Below are positions 14,994-17,668 of a stretch of 17,668 nucleotides of DNA, piece after piece; positions within the stretch are counted from its first letter, which is position 1, and the number at the start of each line of letters is the position of its first letter. The notes under the pieces were generated by a model. The model was not told where the DNA came from and did not search any database. It worked only from the letters and a program-made list of their open reading frames with translations. The position numbers and the translations under genes are program-made. The DNA lies in the NCBI GenBank assembly GCA_045648205.1, contig JAZRNM010000027.1, forward strand, positions 1-17,668, given 5' to 3'. Source of the stretch: SIG440 sp045648205 (GTDB lineage: Bacteria; Bacillota; Clostridia; Monoglobales; Monoglobaceae).

Positions 14994-15019
14994 GCCGGTT
15001 ATTCACCGGTTTACTTTTT
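14994..15019 (+). terminator. Weak hairpin after feoA, possible attenuator
   Basis: A 5-6-bp stem (CCGGT / ACCGG, loop TATTC) is followed by a broken T-rich stretch ending in TTTTT. It is short for a terminator, so it may only lower transcription into feoB. Confidence 0.4.
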
Positions 15020-15022
15020 GAA

Positions 15023-15048
15023 ATTTGGTTAGTCTAAACTAACCAAAT
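15023..15048 (+). promoter_or_regulatory. Second iron-repressor-type operator, between feoA and feoB
   Basis: Perfect 11-base arms (ATTTGGTTAGT and ACTAACCAAAT) surround CTAA. It shares GGTTAGT, four bases, ACTAAC with the site before feoA, with identical half-site spacing. I cannot find a convincing promoter between it and feoB, so its target is unclear. Confidence 0.72.
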
Positions 15049-15106
15049 CATAACAAGACAAGTTGCTGAATAAAGTAGTTTTATATAGACAAAAGGAGGA
15101 AGTTAA

Positions 15107-17098
15107 ATGAGAATTGCATTGGCTGGTAATCCAAACAGCGGAAAAACAACCATGTATAATGCCCTTACTGGTAGAAATGAACGTGTTGGAAACTGGGCAG
15201 GGGTTACTGTTGATAAAAAAGAAGGTGCGATTAAAAAAATCTACTCTTGCGGAGAGCAGGAACTCGTTGCAGTTGACCTTCCGGGAGCATATTCAATGTC
15301 TCCTTTTACTTCTGAAGAGAGTGTTACGAGCAGTTATGTTAAAAATGAAAATCCTGATGTGATTATAAATATAGTGGACGCAACAAATTTGAGCAGAAGT
15401 CTGTTTTTTACAACACAGTTACTTGAACTTGGTATTCCTGTGGTTGTTGCTCTAAATAAAAGTGATATAAACGAAAAAAAGCGTACAACAATTGATGAGA
15501 CGATGTTGTCTGCGGCGCTTGGTTGTCCGGTTGTTGAAACTGTTTCAACTATATCCGATGGGCTCCAGGAAGTGATAAAAGCTGCGATAGAGCTCAAAGG
15601 AAAAGGGCAAAAAGCACCGTACACACAAGGAAACATTGATATGTCTGATAAGGCGGTTGTGGAAGCAGCAGATCGGAAACGATTTGAGTTTGTAAACAAA
15701 ATTGTTTCAAGTGTGGAAAAGAGAAAGGTACATACTAACGAAAAAAACAGCCAGGACAGAATTGATGCGATACTCACCAACAAATGGGTGGGACTTCCAC
15801 TTTTTGCGATTGTAATGTATTTTGTGTTTGATATTTCTCAGTCTACTTTAGGACCCTGGCTTGCAGACATTTTGTGCTCGTGGATAGATGCATTCGGAGA
15901 ATCTGTTGCTGTTTTGGTCAAAGATGCAAATCCGTTGCTCCAATCGATTCTCATTGATGGAATTATAGGCGGAGTAAGTGCGGTTGTGGGGTTCTTGCCG
16001 TTGGTAATGGTTATGTATTTCCTGATTGCGCTGCTTGAGGATTGCGGATACATGGCAAGAGCGACTGTTGTTTTGGACCCTATTTTCAAAAAGGTCGGTT
16101 TGTCAGGAAAATCAGTTATTCCTTTTGTTGTAGGTACAGGCTGTGCAATTCCCGGAATAATGGCTTGCAGAACCATACGTAATGAACGTGAGCGCAGAGC
16201 AACTGCAATGCTTACGCCATTTATGCCGTGTGGGGCAAAACTTCCCGTTATTTCACTTTTTGCAGGTGTTTTCTTTAAAAATGCAACATGGGTTGGAACA
16301 CTTATGTACTTTGTTGGCATTCTTCTCATTTTGCTGGGAGCCTTGCTTGTAAATAAAATTGCAGGCAATAAAAATAAAAGAACATTTTTCATTATGGAAC
16401 TACCGGAATACAAGATACCAAGTTTGAAAAGAGCGTTTTTTTCTATGTGCTCCCGGGGTTGGGCATTTATAGTTAAGGCGGGAACTGTTATTCTTGTTTG
16501 TAATGCAGTAATTCAGATTATGCAAATGTTTACGTGGAATCTCCAGGTGGTTGAGGAGGGAATGGAACACACCTCCATACTTGCTTCAATTGCATCTCCC
16601 ATTGCGGTTCTCCTGATTCCTCTCGGTTTTGGTGTGTGGCAAATGGCTGCTGCATCAATTACCGGATTTATTGCAAAAGAAAATGTTGTTGGAACATTGG
16701 CTGTTGTTTATGGAATTTCAAACTTCATTGATGCCGAAGCATTAGAGTTGATTGGCGGTGCAAATGAGGTTGCAGGTGTGTTTGGAATTTCTGCATCCGC
16801 AGCGCTTGCCTGCCTTATGTTCAATTTGTATACGCCACCTTGTTTTGCAGCAATAGGGGCGATGAATTCGGAAATAAATGACAAAAAATGGATGCTTGGC
16901 GGAATTGCACTTCAACTTGGAACAGGGTATTCTATTGCGTTTTTGGTATATCAGATTGGTACTCTTGTTACAACTGGTAGTGTTGGTGCAGGGTTTGTTC
17001 CGGGGCTTATTGCTGTTTTGATTATGATAGCGATAGTAACATTTTTGGCAACTAAAACAAATGGTAACATCAAAGCAGAACATTCTGTCAGCATATAG
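15107..17098 (+). CDS. feoB: Ferrous iron transporter B
   Basis: FeoB is the GTPase-linked membrane transporter for Fe2+. The 663-residue product has an N-terminal G domain: G1 GNPNSGKTT (7-15), G2 NWAGVT (Thr34), G3 DLPG (57-60) and G4 NKSD (117-120). A helical GDI-like linker covers roughly residues 165-220. The membrane part has about eight helices and the two conserved gate elements GTGCAIPGIMACRTI (Cys346) and FMPCGAKLPVISLFAG (Cys375). The length is usual for Clostridia and shorter than E. coli FeoB (773). AGGAGG sits 8 bases before the ATG. It is followed after 11 bases by the small FeoB-associated protein, so the two are probably cotranscribed. Control by iron through the nearby GGTTAGT palindromes is likely. 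Confidence 0.97.
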   Translation: MRIALAGNPNSGKTTMYNALTGRNERVGNWAGVTVDKKEGAIKKIYSCGEQELVAVDLPGAYSMSPFTSEESVTSSYVKNENPDVIINIVDATNLSRSLFFTTQLLELGIPVVVALNKSDINEKKRTTIDETMLSAALGCPVVETVSTISDGLQEVIKAAIELKGKGQKAPYTQGNIDMSDKAVVEAADRKRFEFVNKIVSSVEKRKVHTNEKNSQDRIDAILTNKWVGLPLFAIVMYFVFDISQSTLGPWLADILCSWIDAFGESVAVLVKDANPLLQSILIDGIIGGVSAVVGFLPLVMVMYFLIALLEDCGYMARATVVLDPIFKKVGLSGKSVIPFVVGTGCAIPGIMACRTIRNERERRATAMLTPFMPCGAKLPVISLFAGVFFKNATWVGTLMYFVGILLILLGALLVNKIAGNKNKRTFFIMELPEYKIPSLKRAFFSMCSRGWAFIVKAGTVILVCNAVIQIMQMFTWNLQVVEEGMEHTSILASIASPIAVLLIPLGFGVWQMAAASITGFIAKENVVGTLAVVYGISNFIDAEALELIGGANEVAGVFGISASAALACLMFNLYTPPCFAAIGAMNSEINDKKWMLGGIALQLGTGYSIAFLVYQIGTLVTTGSVGAGFVPGLIAVLIMIAIVTFLATKTNGNIKAEHSVSI

Positions 17099-17109
17099 GA
17101 GGATTGTCT

Positions 17110-17262
17110 ATGACGGATATAATCGTTGGCTTAGTTATTGTCGGAATTTTGAGTTTGGTTATAGGATACATAGTGAAAGAGAAAAAACGTGGCACAAAAT
17201 GTATCGGTTGTCCTCATAGCAAAAGTTGTTCAAAGTGCAGTTGTAGTGCAGACAAAGATTAA
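17110..17262 (+). CDS. FeoB-associated Cys-rich membrane protein (50 residues)
   Basis: A very small gene just after feoB. The product starts MTDIIVGLVIVGILSLVIGY, one membrane helix of ~20 residues, then a basic KEKKRG stop-transfer patch and a cysteine cluster CIGCPHSKSCSKCSC (Cys31, 34, 40, 43, 45). This is the pattern of the FeoB-associated Cys-rich family found behind feoB in many Firmicutes, possibly a FeoC-like accessory or metal-binding partner; its biochemical role is unknown. The ribosome-binding site AGGAGG spans the feoB stop. A terminator-like hairpin lies 58 bases downstream. Confidence 0.9.
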   Translation: MTDIIVGLVIVGILSLVIGYIVKEKKRGTKCIGCPHSKSCSKCSCSADKD

Positions 17263-17320
17263 ATCTTTCTTATAAAACACATCAAAATATAATTTTCGTG
17301 AAGAATGAAAAGTGAAAAGT

Positions 17321-17354
17321 AAAAAACTGACAAGGCGAAACTTGTCAGTTTTTT
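17321..17354 (+). terminator. Terminator-like hairpin after the feo cluster
   Basis: A 14-bp stem, AAAAAACTGACAAG (17321-17334) with its complement (17341-17354), loop GCGAAA, ends in six T. It probably terminates the feo transcript. It also directly abuts the first copy of the repeat block that follows. Confidence 0.8.
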
Positions 17355-17668
17355 GGCTACGATGGGAGGGATTTCTCGCAAGCGAGCCTGTTGCAACATC
17401 AGTTCATTCGTCGCAGACAAGCTGCTTGAATTTACTGTGTTGCTGCCACTCCTTAGTGCTCCTTTTATCTGCCACCGGCAGCGGTCGCACACGTCCCCCA
17501 CGCGCCTGCGTCGCTCGGGTTCAAATCCAACAAAAAAAACACAACTTTGAAAATTGTGTTTTCCTTGGCTACGATGGGAGGGATTTCTCGCAAGCGAGCC
17601 TGTTGCAACATCAGTTCATTCGTCGCAGACAAGCTGCTTGAATTTACTGTGTTGCTGCCACTCCTTAG
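17353..17668. repeat. Tandem intergenic repeat, 212-base period, running off the window
   Basis: A 104-base block at 17353-17456 recurs identically at 17565-17668, the last base of the window. Between them lie a GC-rich segment (about 17465-17520), the phrase GGTTCAAATCC, and an A-rich hairpin AAAACACAA / TTGTGTTTT (17536-17562). Each block is thus preceded by a hairpin, but the two hairpins differ in sequence. Inside the block are small palindromes: CTCGC AA GCGAG (17375-17386) and TGTTGCAACA (17389-17398). Open frames cross it, but the period is not a multiple of three and no ribosome-binding site supports them. I do not recognise the element. Confidence 0.85.

Noticed and set aside
15838..16413. 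A 191-codon open frame on the minus strand inside feoB
   Set aside because: It is the complement of the FeoB membrane domain, whose gate motifs are intact; there is no credible ribosome-binding site or family resemblance.
17505..17545. A possible tRNA gene, from GGTTCAAATCC
   Set aside because: Only two base pairs of the T stem can form, and no acceptor, D or anticodon arm can be built upstream.
17259..17641. Open frames of 80 (minus) and 109 (plus) codons crossing the terminal repeat
   Set aside because: The 212-base period is not a multiple of three, no ribosome-binding site is seen, and the frames run through a terminator-like hairpin.
17321..17668. A CRISPR array, because of the repeated blocks
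   Set aside because: The repeated block is 104 bases with a 108-base gap and only two copies, unlike CRISPR repeats of 23-40 bases with uniform short spacers.

Overview
The window reads as chromosome of an AT-rich, strictly anaerobic Gram-positive bacterium, most likely a gut-type member of the Clostridia. The reasons are pyruvate:ferredoxin oxidoreductase as the pyruvate enzyme, strong AGGAGG ribosome-binding sites, consensus sigma-A promoters with 17-base spacers, short intrinsic terminators, a lipoprotein-type ABC importer, and a FeoA/FeoB set with the small Cys-rich partner typical of Firmicutes. The species cannot be named from the sequence.

Layout. Positions 1-2993 (minus) hold the first ~998 codons of nifJ (PFOR); its C-terminus lies outside the window. 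Its promoter carries a perfect 9-bp inverted repeat at the predicted transcription start. Next, also on minus, is a two-gene rpsB-tsf operon (3231-4935) with a consensus promoter and a ~135-nt structured leader, closed by a strong terminator. Diverging from rpsB is a plus-strand operon (5291-10276) for a complete BMP/Nup-type ABC importer: lipoprotein, double ATPase and two permeases. It ends in a terminator whose 3' arm supplies the -35 box of the next gene, a RhaB-type sugar kinase (10378-11820, TTG start). The kinase converges on fucI (L-fucose isomerase, minus) over a shared bidirectional terminator. A divergent AraC-family regulator follows fucI, and the fucI/araC intergenic region has paired TACTTG half-sites. 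Positions 14697-17262 hold an iron-uptake cluster: feoA, feoB and a 50-residue FeoB-associated Cys-rich membrane protein. Two near-identical GGTTAGT/ACTAAC operators sit upstream of feoA and between feoA and feoB.

How the genes connect. FucI plus the kinase make the first two steps of L-fucose (or D-arabinose/L-rhamnose-like) catabolism, with the AraC protein as the probable local regulator; no aldolase is present here. The importer next door may feed this pathway, but its family is better known for nucleosides, so the link is inferred. The Feo genes supply ferrous iron, which iron-sulfur enzymes such as PFOR need, but there is no direct genetic link.

The right end (17321-17668) is the least explained part. 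It is a tandem non-coding-looking repeat with a 212-base period, in which a 104-base identical block is each time preceded by a different A/T-flanked hairpin. A GC-rich segment lies between the copies. The second copy runs off the window. Apart from this element the genes belong to known families, and I see no clearly new multi-gene system.
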